64,000 nucleotides of DNA, taken from contig NZ_JAOQKJ010000003.1 of assembly GCF_025567405.1 (NCBI RefSeq), positions 1 to 64,000 of the forward strand, written 5' to 3'. Made by a program: the position numbers and the translations under genes. The stretch comes from Suilimivivens aceti. Lineage in GTDB: Bacteria; Bacillota; Clostridia; Lachnospirales; Lachnospiraceae. Shown piece after piece: positions 7,537 through 15,915 of the stretch. How positions within the stretch are numbered: position 1 is the stretch's first letter; every line of letters starts with the position of its first letter. Below the pieces are notes generated by a model. The model was not told where the DNA came from. It saw only the letters and a list, made by a program, of their open reading frames with translations, and did not search any database.

Positions 7537-9576
7537 TTAATAATTCTCTTTTCTTACTTCAAAATAAGCCTGTGGATGATTACATACCGGACAAACCTCT
7601 GGTGCCTCAAGTCCTACAACTACATGCCCACAGTTTCGGCATTCCCACATAGTTACTCCACTCTTTTTAAATACCTCCATTGCTTCTACATTCTTAAGCA
7701 ATGCACGGTATCTCTCTTCATGAAGTTTTTCAATTGCTCCAACACCTCTAAACTGTGCTGCTAACTCAGTAAATCCTTCTTCCTCTGCATCCTTAGCCAT
7801 TCTCTCGTACATGTCTGTCCACTCAGCATTCTCACCCTCAGCTGCATGTAAAAGATTTTCTGCTGTATCCCCCAGCTCTCCTAGCGCCTTAAACCAAAGC
7901 TTGGCATGCTCTTTCTCATTCTCAGCTGTCTGTAAGAATAATGCTGCAATCTGCTCATATCCGGCCTTCTTTGCTACAGAAGCAAAGTATGTATATTTAT
8001 TTCTGGCCTGTGACTCTCCTGCAAATGCTTCCCAGAGATTCTTCTCTGTCTTTGTTCCTGCATATTTGCTCTTTGATGATACTGCATCCTCTTTCTTAAA
8101 TGCCGATGCCGGCTGCTTACATACTGGACACTGCTCCGGTGGCTGCTCTCCTTCATGTACATATCCACATACACTACATACCCATTTACCCATTTCTTTA
8201 TCTCCTTTTCTATTTAATATTTCGCTCTTGTCTTCATATGAAGTGTGTAACATTTTTTCAGCCAGCTCACTTAATGGCTCCCCATAGAATTCTTCATATA
8301 CTCTTTTAATATCAGGATTCTCATGACTCTTTCTGATAATCATTGCCTCATCCTTCGTGTACAGGCTTTGAATCCTTGCTTTTCTGACTTCATCCTTGTC
8401 CTTCATAACATTCTTTGGCTGTCCACCGCCTCCGATACAGCCTCCCGGACACGTCATAACTTCAACAAAATGATACTGTTTATTTCCGTTCTTTATTTCT
8501 TCAATTACTTTTCCCGCATTAGCAGTTCCATAAATGACAGCTATACTTACATCCAGCTCTCCAATTTTTACAGTTGCCTCTTTAACACCATCATAACCTC
8601 TTACAGGTGTAAAATTCAAAAGCTGTTCTGGAGATTTCTCTTTTGTAATATATTCGTATGCTGTTCTCAGCGCCGCTTCCATAACACCACCGGTATTGCC
8701 GAAAATAACAGCAGCTCCAGAAGCTTCGCCCATGAAATCATCATAATCACTATCTAAAAGACTGGCAAAATCCATATTTTCTTCCTTGGCCCATTTTGCC
8801 AGTTCTCTTGTAGTGATAACATAATCCATGTCACGCATGTCATCAATTCCAAGATATTTCGCTGCAGCGTTCATTTCATTTCTGCGAATTTCAAACTTCT
8901 TTGCCGTACATGGTGTAAGTGCCACATTAACAATATTCTCTGGATTAATTCCCTTCTTCTTAGCAAAAAATGTCTTAATTGTTGGTCCCTGCATTCCAAT
9001 TGGACTTTTTGCTGTTGAGAGATTAGGAATCATCTCAGGATAGTATGTCTCTACATACTTTATCCAGGCTGGACAACAGCTGGTAAACTGTGGCAAAGGT
9101 GCGGTGTTCTTAGTAACTCGCTCTATTAACTCGCTTGCCTCCTCCATAATTGTCAAATCGGCTGCAAAGTTTGTATCAAGAACAAAATTAACTCCAAGCT
9201 TTCTGAGTAAAGCCACCATCTTACCCTGTACAAAGCTGCCATCTGGCATACCGAACTCTTCGCCAAGTGCTGCTCTTACTGAAGGGGATGTGCTGACTAT
9301 TACAACCTTATCCGGGTCTTTGATTGCCTCTTTTACATGATTATATTCATATTTTTCCGTTATACTGTCTACCGGGCACACATTGGCACACTGCCCACAA
9401 TTGATGCATACTGCCTCCCCACAGGTCTGCTCTAATGTGTATGTTCCGTGCACACCAATCTGGCTGGTACATATATCCTTACACATACCACATTTTATGC
9501 ACTTTTCTTCCATACGAATAATGCTGGGATTATCTTCCTCGATTGGGACACGAATGTTTAATGGTAAATGACTCAA
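7537..9576 (-). CDS. [FeFe]-hydrogenase fused to rubredoxin-rubrerythrin-rubredoxin
   Basis: 679 residues in one uninterrupted frame. Two [4Fe-4S] ferredoxin motifs (CIKCGMCKDIC at 26-36, CINCGQCANVC at 57-67) precede a full H-cluster domain: TSCCPAW (165-171), TPCTAKKFE (221-229) and EVMTCPGGC (372-380). The hydrogenase normally ends near residue 455. Here it runs into a rubredoxin-like CSVC...CPVC unit (467-486), a ferritin-like diiron domain with ESQAR and ENEKEHA (about 510-635), and a second rubredoxin (646-665). The likely job is to pass electrons from H2 or ferredoxin to reduce peroxide or O2. Start TTG 9576 has a strong AAGGAGG site. An internal ribosome binding site could also yield the rubrerythrin part alone. 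Confidence 0.93.
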   Translation of the reverse strand: MSHLPLNIRVPIEEDNPSIIRMEEKCIKCGMCKDICTSQIGVHGTYTLEQTCGEAVCINCGQCANVCPVDSITEKYEYNHVKEAIKDPDKVVIVSTSPSVRAALGEEFGMPDGSFVQGKMVALLRKLGVNFVLDTNFAADLTIMEEASELIERVTKNTAPLPQFTSCCPAWIKYVETYYPEMIPNLSTAKSPIGMQGPTIKTFFAKKKGINPENIVNVALTPCTAKKFEIRRNEMNAAAKYLGIDDMRDMDYVITTRELAKWAKEENMDFASLLDSDYDDFMGEASGAAVIFGNTGGVMEAALRTAYEYITKEKSPEQLLNFTPVRGYDGVKEATVKIGELDVSIAVIYGTANAGKVIEEIKNGNKQYHFVEVMTCPGGCIGGGGQPKNVMKDKDEVRKARIQSLYTKDEAMIIRKSHENPDIKRVYEEFYGEPLSELAEKMLHTSYEDKSEILNRKGDKEMGKWVCSVCGYVHEGEQPPEQCPVCKQPASAFKKEDAVSSKSKYAGTKTEKNLWEAFAGESQARNKYTYFASVAKKAGYEQIAALFLQTAENEKEHAKLWFKALGELGDTAENLLHAAEGENAEWTDMYERMAKDAEEEGFTELAAQFRGVGAIEKLHEERYRALLKNVEAMEVFKKSGVTMWECRNCGHVVVGLEAPEVCPVCNHPQAYFEVRKENY
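8193..8208 (-). promoter_or_regulatory. Internal ribosome binding site and ATG inside the fusion gene
   Basis: Within the fusion frame, AAAAGGAGAT lies 7 bases upstream of the in-frame ATG 8193 (residue 462), exactly where a free rubrerythrin would start (MGKWVCSVCGYVHEGE). It suggests a second, shorter product of 218 residues and an origin by loss of a stop codon between two operon genes. Confidence 0.65.
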
Positions 9577-9697
9577 GCTACGCTCCTCCTTTTGCTTATA
9601 TATGTATAAACCTTAACCCAAATTTATTTCAACATTATAGCATATATAGTACAAAAGTTCTACGAGAAATTCAGAATGCTTTTTTAATAAATACAGC

Positions 9698-9832
9698 TTA
9701 TCTATTGACCACACTTGTTATCTCATCCCAGTTATCGAGTACATCTATACCCACAATCGGGTCATACATCTTCCCCAGATTCTTCTCTATTTCCTCATAA
9801 CAGTAATCAAAATTATGTGCTTTAGTCCTACC
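9698..9832 (-). pseudogene. HD-GYP protein C-terminal tail fragment
   Basis: About 43 residues on the minus strand end in a stop at 9698 and read FDYCYEEIEKNLGKMYDP, then VLDNWDEI. This is the usual end of HD or HD-GYP response-regulator phosphodiesterases (compare YxEIxxNxGxxYDP). There is no start codon or upstream domain. It is a remnant lying upstream of the hydrogenase fusion, and it is separate from the HD-GYP fragment at 3.5 kb. About 120 bases on its left and 205 on its right hold nothing I can identify apart from the hydrogenase leader. Confidence 0.6.
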
Positions 9833-10039
9833 TAAATAAAACTATTAAATTGTCACCTCACTTGGGTGCACGAACCACACTCAGGTCATGACTCCTGAAT
9901 TGCTTGTGCTGTGTTTGAATTTCGGTTTAATTTGTCAGCGCTGCCTTATCTGCCGATTAAAATGGTATAAAAATAAGGACTAAATTAGGCATATCCCCTT
10001 GATTTTACTGGATTTCATCTAACTTGGTCCTATTATAAC

Positions 10040-10159
10040 TCAAACACCATTTTCCCAACGTGATACTGCCTGCCTTGTTACCATAATTTTATCTGCCAGC
10101 TCGTCCTGTGACATTCCTCTTTCAGTACAAAGCTTCAAAATAATATTTTTCGTTTCCAT
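10040..10159 (-). pseudogene. XRE-type helix-turn-helix fragment (39 aa)
   Basis: A start with a good AGGTGACGAC leader opens METKNIILKLCTERGMSQDE and continues to RQAVSRWENGV before a stop. This is the N-terminal two thirds of an XRE/HTH_3 domain. Family members continue for at least another 20 residues of helix and usually a longer tail. It is either a truncated gene or an unusually short DNA-binding peptide. I favour truncation, given the debris around it. Confidence 0.6.
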
Positions 10160-10250
10160 AGTCGTCACCTCCATAACCATATCATATAGATAAATTCATG
10201 TTCCGAAAAGCAACCTGCTGTTGCCATACTCTATCTATATGATTTGATTA

Positions 10251-10865
10251 TCACTCCTTGGTCATGACTTTCCTGCACCAGGTTCTTGTCTTACAGTGAG
10301 GACATTTTAAGTATCTTGTGCTTAATAAATGCATTCCCATATTATATTGCATAAATGTTGGAGTAAACAGTTCATTACAATTCCTGCATTTAAAATATCC
10401 TATCTTCCTGTCTCCCCACATTGCAACATATAATCCAACACCGAACACACTTAACGCAATAATCATTAGCACAATCTTAATTGGTAATGCAATCACATCT
10501 GTGTAAAAACAAACCACTAATAGTAACGTCACAAACGTAATTGTTGATATTACACCAATAATTGTTGTTAATAATATTTTTTGCTTATTCTCTTCCTTTT
10601 CTCTAATCATATTCACCATATTTTCCTCCGCTTTTTTCTTATAATTTTGCTGAGAAATTCTCTCGCCGGTCAGAAGTTCATTTACTGTTATTTCTAATTC
10701 ATTACACAATGGTAACAGCAGTGACGCTTCCGGAAAACCGTTTCCGCACTCCCATTTCGATATTGTTTTATCACTGATTCCCAACAATTCAGATAATTGT
10801 TTCTGTGTATACCCTTTTGCCTTTCTTTCATCAGAAATAAACTTTCCAATTTTTACCTGATCCAT
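10251..10865 (-). CDS. XRE-family regulator with two membrane helices and zinc ribbon
   Basis: 204 residues. An HTH_3 domain at 1-65 (YTQKQLSELLGISDKTISKW) is followed by a charged linker, two membrane helices (about 98-122 and 128-150), and a C-terminal CxxC...CxxC zinc ribbon (CRNCNELF, CPHCKTR). It is a membrane-tethered transcription factor layout common in Clostridia. The start ATG has GGAGG upstream. The target is unknown. Neighbouring genes give no firm lead, though it may act on its own promoter. Confidence 0.85.
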   Translation of the reverse strand: MDQVKIGKFISDERKAKGYTQKQLSELLGISDKTISKWECGNGFPEASLLLPLCNELEITVNELLTGERISQQNYKKKAEENMVNMIREKEENKQKILLTTIIGVISTITFVTLLLVVCFYTDVIALPIKIVLMIIALSVFGVGLYVAMWGDRKIGYFKCRNCNELFTPTFMQYNMGMHLLSTRYLKCPHCKTRTWCRKVMTKE

Positions 10866-11106
10866 TGTTTTCCTCCTTTCTGACCTCAGAATAGTATATA
10901 AAGTAGATGTTTCACACCCACGGAACGTAGAGAATGGTGAATATATGCGGATTCTACGCTTCGTAGACTATAAAATATCTACTAGTGTTAGCATGTTTCG
11001 CATTTATCTTTTCACATTATAACATGGAAAGATGTACTCTCTCCTTCATAACCCACATCCTTTTTGTTGTCAGCCAAATCCACCAACGTTCGCAAGCGCA
11101 GTGGTC

Positions 11107-11853
11107 TCATTTTTCCTTTTCCATATAGCTTCGCAACAGCGCTGCATAGTCCTTCCCGTGCGCAAACATGTAGCCACAGTGTCCATAGCCTTTTCTTGTT
11201 GTGATCTTCGCTTCGGGATAATATTTTCTGATTGCTTTCTGACAGACCAGATGAGAATCTCGGTTCCCGAATTCAAAAAAATAGGTGTCGCTGCAACTCC
11301 GGCGAAAGCGGGCATTCTTCAAACGGATAGCTATTGCAGGCATGTACCAGATTGAAAAGCTCCTCTTTATCCGTATTCGCCATCGTGTCCAAAAGCTTCT
11401 GCTGTACATCTGCATCCAGTCTTGCATGGAGGCATACAGATTGGCGATTGTCTCCGGACGCTTTTTCATTTCCCGGAACATCGCCCGAAACAGCCATTCC
11501 ACACCATAAAAGCATGTAAGAGAAGCCCCCTCCATAACAGCACAGTGCGTATGTAAAAGTTCTTCATGGGAGATCACATTCATTGCAATCACGCTGCCAA
11601 GCGACACTCCGAAAACAAGTGCAAGCTCTTTCATCTGATTCTGCATCAGCCAGTCTGTAATCTCTGCCGCCTCCTTTTGCGCTGATTCAAACCTGCCTTT
11701 ATCATTCCCATGTCCTGTCAGGTCTGGCGCAATGATATGATAATCATCCATCAACTGATCTACATACGGCAGCATCATTTCGTGTGTCATCCACATCCCA
11801 TGGATCAAGAGGATTTTCGACTTGTTCTGATTACCATATTCGTAGATCTTCAT
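11107..11853 (-). pseudogene. Alpha/beta hydrolase with two compensating frameshifts
   Basis: The open frame gives 248 residues, but the middle is out of register. The N-terminal part (LLIHGMWMTHEMM, nucleophile elbow FGVSLGS) and the C-terminal part (FEFGNRDSH, catalytic-His region GYGHCGY) fit alpha/beta hydrolases. About residues 142-190 are basic nonsense. The -1 alternative frame there reads LDADVQQKLLDTMANTDKEE through CPLSPELQRHLFF, which is plausible hydrolase sequence. One shift lies near 11425-11440, the other in the A7 run at 11275-11281 (T7 in reading sense). As written the protein would probably misfold. Substrate unknown. Confidence 0.7.
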
Positions 11854-11876
11854 TTGCTTTTCCCCCTTGTACTTTC

Positions 11877-11897
11877 AGGTAGTGTCAAAAACTACCT
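11877..11897. promoter_or_regulatory. Palindromic operator-like site between divergent genes
   Basis: A perfect inverted repeat, AGGTAGT-GTCAAAA-ACTACCT, lies between the divergent hydrolase (minus) and membrane-protein (plus) genes. Its position, 23 bases before the plus-strand start, suits a repressor site. The regulator is not identified. Confidence 0.5.
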
Positions 11898-11920
11898 ATA
11901 TTCTGTCGGAGGTGAATTCT

Positions 11921-12553
11921 ATGAGTTCTACAATTCTGAAACTCATGCTGCTGCTTGGAATCATCGGTCATACATGTAATATGTACTGCGACCGCATTTT
12001 GTCTATTTTTCCTAATGGACAGCTGAAACTGGAAAATTTCAAAGATCTCACTAATGAGAAAAAAATGGCTCACCTTCTGGAGGGTGTATCCCCAAAAATA
12101 CCCATGCGTTCTGCCATCCTTGGTGCATTCTCCCTGTTTCTGCAGTTTCTCGGGTATTTCTCACTGAGTGCCTACATATATGGACACTCCAGACGTTACG
12201 GATCCATCCTGTTTGTATCTATTGCATTTTTTATTGTCCTTGGTACTGCGCATCACGTAAAATATGCCCTGACGGAATATGTATTTCTCAAACTCGGTCG
12301 CGATACAAAAGCGCATGGTCTGATGCTTGATCTTTTTAACAGTGCGCCGATCACAAAGAGCTGCTATCTTGCCTATCTCCTTTTTGTTATTACGCTGATT
12401 GTGGCTATCATTACCGGTACCGCAGCATTTCCGCTTTGGGCTGTTATTTTCACCATATTACCGATATTTATCCTGCTGTTTCCATTTCGGATCATCGGTA
12501 CTTTACATATTGCTGCGATGGCTTCCATGCTTGTCTGGCTGATCCTGATATAA
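11921..12553 (+). CDS. Six-helix membrane protein of unknown function
   Basis: 210 residues from ATG 11921, chosen over an upstream in-frame ATG at 11867 because GGAGGTG lies directly before it. Hydrophobic segments lie near 5-25, 68-92, 100-122, 150-170, 172-190 and 192-208. There are no catalytic motifs. The pattern resembles uncharacterised DUF6796-like proteins, from memory. It is transcribed divergently from the broken hydrolase across a palindromic site. Confidence 0.7.
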   Translation: MSSTILKLMLLLGIIGHTCNMYCDRILSIFPNGQLKLENFKDLTNEKKMAHLLEGVSPKIPMRSAILGAFSLFLQFLGYFSLSAYIYGHSRRYGSILFVSIAFFIVLGTAHHVKYALTEYVFLKLGRDTKAHGLMLDLFNSAPITKSCYLAYLLFVITLIVAIITGTAAFPLWAVIFTILPIFILLFPFRIIGTLHIAAMASMLVWLILI

Positions 12554-12556
12554 AAG

Positions 12557-12586
12557 ATAACAATATAGGTTTTCCGACATTGTTAT
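12557..12586. terminator. Weak bidirectional hairpin between convergent genes
   Basis: ATAACAAT pairs with ATTGTTAT around a 14-base loop, between the stops at 12553 (+) and 12596 (-). It is all A/T-rich, so it is only a weak candidate terminator. Confidence 0.35.
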
Positions 12587-12595
12587 ATGCCATCT

Positions 12596-13357
12596 TTAAT
12601 TTAAATCATTATTCATTTTGCGTTCAAAAACATATTCTGAATCTGATGATAAATCAAACCGAAACCAATATCCAAGTCTGTCAAATTTCTGAATCTCCAC
12701 CGGATTTTCAATATTATTTTCTGCCATAAATCTGACCATTTCACCACGCGCCATTTTGGCATATGTACCTTTTGTTACCATTTTATCTTCAGATAATTCA
12801 CAAAATATAATCGAAATATATCTATCCTGTGGTGACAGATACTTTTCTATACATTTTGAGTATTCTTTTGATGCCAGGTTAATAATAAACCTGCTGTCAT
12901 CTATTACCGAACGGTATAACAAGTTTCCCCAGTACTCATACAGATTTTTTGTATCTCCAATTCCGACCCTTGCCTGCATTTCTAAACGATAAGGTGTCAC
13001 TCCATCCATCGGTTTCAGAACTCCATAAAACGCAGACAATATTCTCAAATGATTTTGTATATACTCAAATTGTCTGTCTTCAAATACGGATGGTGCCATA
13101 TATTGAAAAGCAACTCCTTCATATGATAAGACAGCCGGAGTAAGCATGTTATACAGATCCATATTTCCCAATCTGTTAAAGTTCTGCTCTGTAATCTTGT
13201 CATTACATTTCCAGATCATTTTCAGTTCCTCTTTTGATTTGCTTTTCATCCAGCTCAATATCTCTGCTGTCTTATCAATAAAGGCCGGCAGTTCAACCGG
13301 TGCTATGTTATCAGTATCTACAATCATCTTTTTTGCAGGTGACAATATAATCTTCAT
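12596..13357 (-). CDS. yaaA: Peroxide stress protein YaaA
   Basis: 253 residues, full length for the DUF328/YaaA family. It begins MKIILSPAKKM and keeps AFYGVLKPMDGVTPYRLEM near 110-130, then EYWG and FIINLASKEYS, the conserved family blocks. YaaA limits intracellular free iron and DNA damage during peroxide stress in E. coli, and its biochemistry is still poorly defined. Its start overlaps the stop of bcp (TAATG). With bcp and the small membrane gene upstream it forms a peroxide-defence operon. Confidence 0.93.
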   Translation of the reverse strand: MKIILSPAKKMIVDTDNIAPVELPAFIDKTAEILSWMKSKSKEELKMIWKCNDKITEQNFNRLGNMDLYNMLTPAVLSYEGVAFQYMAPSVFEDRQFEYIQNHLRILSAFYGVLKPMDGVTPYRLEMQARVGIGDTKNLYEYWGNLLYRSVIDDSRFIINLASKEYSKCIEKYLSPQDRYISIIFCELSEDKMVTKGTYAKMARGEMVRFMAENNIENPVEIQKFDRLGYWFRFDLSSDSEYVFERKMNNDLN

Positions 13358-13812
13358 TATGGCAGTTCCTTAAGCATGTTTTCAGGATCATCTGCCGCCT
13401 TGACTTTATCATTGGCTTTGATGATAACTCCCTGTTCATCAATAAGATATGTTGTTCTTACCACACCCATGGAAACTTTTCCATAATTTTTCTTTTCTTT
13501 CCAAACATCATATGCTTCAATAACTTTACGCTCCGGATCTGCTAAAAGCGTAAATGCCAGTCCATATTTTTCTTCAAATCTCTTGTGAGAGGCTACAGAA
13601 TCCTTACTTACTCCGAGGATGACCGCACCTTTTTCAGTAAACTGAGGATAACGCTCAGAAAAACCACATGCCTGCTTCGTACATCCCGGTGTATTATCCT
13701 TTGGATAAAAATATAAAATCACTTTTTTGCCTGCATAATCGCTTAATTTATGCATTTCTCCAGTCTGATCCGGCAATTCAAAGTCCGGTGCTTTTGTTCC
13801 TACTTCTAACAT
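13357..13812 (-). CDS. bcp: Thiol peroxidase of the BCP/PrxQ type
   Basis: 151 residues, standard for BCP. The peroxidatic motif PGCTKQACGF gives peroxidatic Cys44 and a resolving Cys49, the atypical two-Cys PrxQ arrangement. YPKDNTP precedes it and the conserved Arg lies in VVRTTYLID. The enzyme reduces H2O2 and organic peroxides in the cytoplasm using thioredoxin. It is coupled to yaaA downstream (overlap) and begins 3 bases after the small membrane protein gene. Confidence 0.95.
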   Translation of the reverse strand: MLEVGTKAPDFELPDQTGEMHKLSDYAGKKVILYFYPKDNTPGCTKQACGFSERYPQFTEKGAVILGVSKDSVASHKRFEEKYGLAFTLLADPERKVIEAYDVWKEKKNYGKVSMGVVRTTYLIDEQGVIIKANDKVKAADDPENMLKELP

Positions 13813-13815
13813 ACA

Positions 13816-14025
13816 TTATTCCTCCACTTCTTTCACTTCCATCTGTTTTCTTGTCCTCTTATTGCCTGAAATCATTTTATGTCCAGAATAAACTGCCATC
13901 ATCATGCATATCAGAGAACCAAACGCAAAGTATTTGTGTGCTGCTTTTAACCCTTTATATCCGGTATAAAAAGTTCCAACCATTGTAACTACTGCTCCAA
14001 TTGACCAATATTTATGTGCTTTCAT
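13816..14025 (-). CDS. Small two-helix membrane protein (69 aa)
   Basis: Two short hydrophobic segments (about 8-24 and 33-50) joined by a basic loop (YTGYKGLKAAHKYF), with a charged C-terminal tail. It looks like a member of a small clostridial membrane family (possibly DUF6219, from memory). The ribosome binding site AGGAGGTAAATAA supports ATG 14025. It is the first gene of the bcp-yaaA operon, which hints at a link to oxidative stress. No function is known. Confidence 0.65.
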   Translation of the reverse strand: MKAHKYWSIGAVVTMVGTFYTGYKGLKAAHKYFAFGSLICMMMAVYSGHKMISGNKRTRKQMEVKEVEE

Positions 14026-14473
14026 TATTTATTTACCTCCTGTATATGACCATATTAATCAAATTTTCTGTAACATGGTGTATATAATCCTGAATAACTA
14101 TACTTCTGTGTTTCAATATTTCTATGCAACAAGGTCTTCCCCCTCTTTATTTTCGTATGGAATGATGTCTGGGTCAAAAGCCTCCGACTTTGATACCTAC
14201 GGATTGCTTCGTGCTACGCACTCCCACAATCCTACCCAATATTCGCATATCGTGGGATTATCATCTATATTACTATCTCCTGCGTTTACCACACTTCCTT
14301 GATCCACTTTATGCATTCCTGTCCTATGATCACACGCTCTCTGGCACATTCTTCTGGGAATTCTTTCTCTGATTTTATAAAATATTTAATTCCCTTTCCA
14401 CAATATTCTAACATCATATGACTCATGTGTTCGAAGCATATGGCTTACCAATTCTATGACGCAGTTTTATTTT
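14026..14473. other. Gap with one short frame
   Basis: About 450 bases without a solid gene. It contains the leader of the operon on its left, an imperfect hairpin around 14218-14265 (CCCACAAT against ATCGTGGG), and a 46-residue minus-strand frame, listed separately. Confidence 0.5.
14286..14426 (-). pseudogene. Short frame (46 aa), probable C-terminal gene fragment
   Basis: Starts MSHMMLEYCGKGIKYF and ends CIKWIKEVW. The composition looks like real protein (amphipathic, ordered codon use), but the start has no ribosome binding site. It is likely the 3' end of a lost gene. The family is not recognised. Confidence 0.35.
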
Positions 14474-14997
14474 TCAAGTTTCACATTCTGCCAGCAGTTT
14501 GTCCAGTGGGATTCTTTCCGGATATTTTCCTTCGGTCAGAATCTCGTATAAATACCTGTTATCCAAAATCATATCATCTCGTATAAACTGCCAGTTCGCC
14601 TTTTTCCTGAAAAACACCTTGAAAATCAGGAAGTTCATGATTGCCCCAATTGCCGGCGTGGTCATGCCGAAAGCCTCGGTGTGAGAAAAATGACATCCTG
14701 TTTCGTTTTTTTCCCTTCCAAGGTGATAAACGCCGTCTTCTTGTCGCTCCGAAATACAATGCGGCAGTGGATCTCATCCTGTTCACATTCCGTAATCGTG
14801 CCTGTAACATCATAGTCCAGCCCCATAACAATCTCGCGGAAGCGGATCTTGTTTCCCACTTGATAGTTCCCGTTATAGAGATTGCATTCGATATGGTAGG
14901 GACTCCATTTCACAAACTCTTCCTCAAAGTTAGTGATCCATGCCTCCATTTTCTCATAGGAAGCCGGAATCTCTATCTGCTCTGTAAGAATAACCAT
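14474..14997 (-). pseudogene. SRPBCC-family protein, frameshifted
   Basis: The first frame (14662-14997) starts MVILTEQIEIPASYEKMEAW, a typical SRPBCC/START-like entry, and runs about 100 good residues to KQDVIF. It then reads a short wrong tail. The neighbouring frame (ending 14474) continues SHTEAFGMTTPAIGAIMNF and ends LDKLLAECET. One missing T in the T5 run (plus-strand A5 at 14686-14690) separates them. Joined, they give about 173 residues with no obvious gap. SRPBCC proteins bind hydrophobic ligands; the ligand here is unknown. It lies 17 bases downstream of a broken alpha/beta hydrolase gene, and the two may form an operon. Confidence 0.7.
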
Positions 14998-15014
14998 TAT
15001 CAGTTTCTCCTTTT

Positions 15015-15789
15015 CTACGCCTTCTTAACAACCGGGTTGGGTAATCTACCTGTCTCAATAATCGTTTCCAACATTCTCGCAAATCCTTCCGGCTCCCAGA
15101 TCTGATACTGCATATGGTTGAATCCTTCAAAAACCGGAAAATTACCGTATATATAGGTCTGCATAACTGCATTTCTGTATTTAAAATGTTCTTCTTTACT
15201 TCCGAACTCCCAGAATGTATGTTTCTGCAATTCTTCTGACAGCTTCGGAAGTGGTTTATCTTCCAGGCTGTCTGTCAACTGCCTTCTCAGATTTCCATAT
15301 GTCAGATTCTTTCCCGCAGCTATAAAGTAAGGCTTGATTTTTTCGTCATCGCACCACATGATTTTTTTCAATGTTTTTCCTTTTGACCAGTACAAGCTTT
15401 TAATTACCAGATATAAAAACGGAACCATAATCCTGCGAGTCCCCTTTCCGATCTGCGCAAACTGTCCGCCATCAAAAAATATATATTTCACTGGTATTTT
15501 TGCATCTGTCAGGAATGCCATTGCAAGATCTGCACCAATTGAAGATGCAACTACAAGTTCTATCTCTTTGATTCCCTGCTTTCCCAGGAATCGTATAATT
15601 TGCTGTACCTCGTCTTTTTTACTGCGATATTTCTGCCCGGAACAAATACACTGTTGACGTCGGCATAACGCAATAAAATTCATCTGCCATTTTCTCTGCA
15701 ACTGGCATGCTGCTTTCCCCAGTCACCCCCATTGCGTGAAAAAAAAGGATAACTGGATTTGATTTGTCACCTATTGTTTTGAATACCAT
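15015..15789 (-). pseudogene. Alpha/beta hydrolase, frameshifted near its N-terminus
   Basis: A start at ATG 15789 with an AAGGTGG site opens MVFKTIGDKSNPVILFFHAM and stays in family style to about VMPTSTVY (near 15645), then stops at 15619. The rest of the protein lies in another frame, from CSGQKYRSKKDEVQ to the end at 15015. A single extra T near 15644-15646 accounts for the shift. The joined product would be about 258 residues, with a nucleophile segment VVASSIGAD and a His region FEGFNHMQY. Only a truncated 56-residue peptide is made as written, unless translation re-initiates. Confidence 0.72.
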
Positions 15790-15915
15790 GATCCCACCTT
15801 CTATCCATATCGAGCCACACAGTTAGTTTCCACTTACTTGAAGTATAGAACAAAAATAAGCCACCGTCAAATGTCTCAAGCAAGGGTTCTCGTTCTTCCT
15901 CGTCAAGTAAACAGT

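Noticed and set aside
10890..10970. Inverted repeat near CGTAGA...TCTACG as an operator or terminator
   Set aside because: Only six paired bases over a 21-base loop and no T run.
14218..14265. Hairpin in the 14.0-14.5 kb gap as a structured RNA
   Set aside because: The pairing is imperfect and short, and no known RNA family sequence is recognised.
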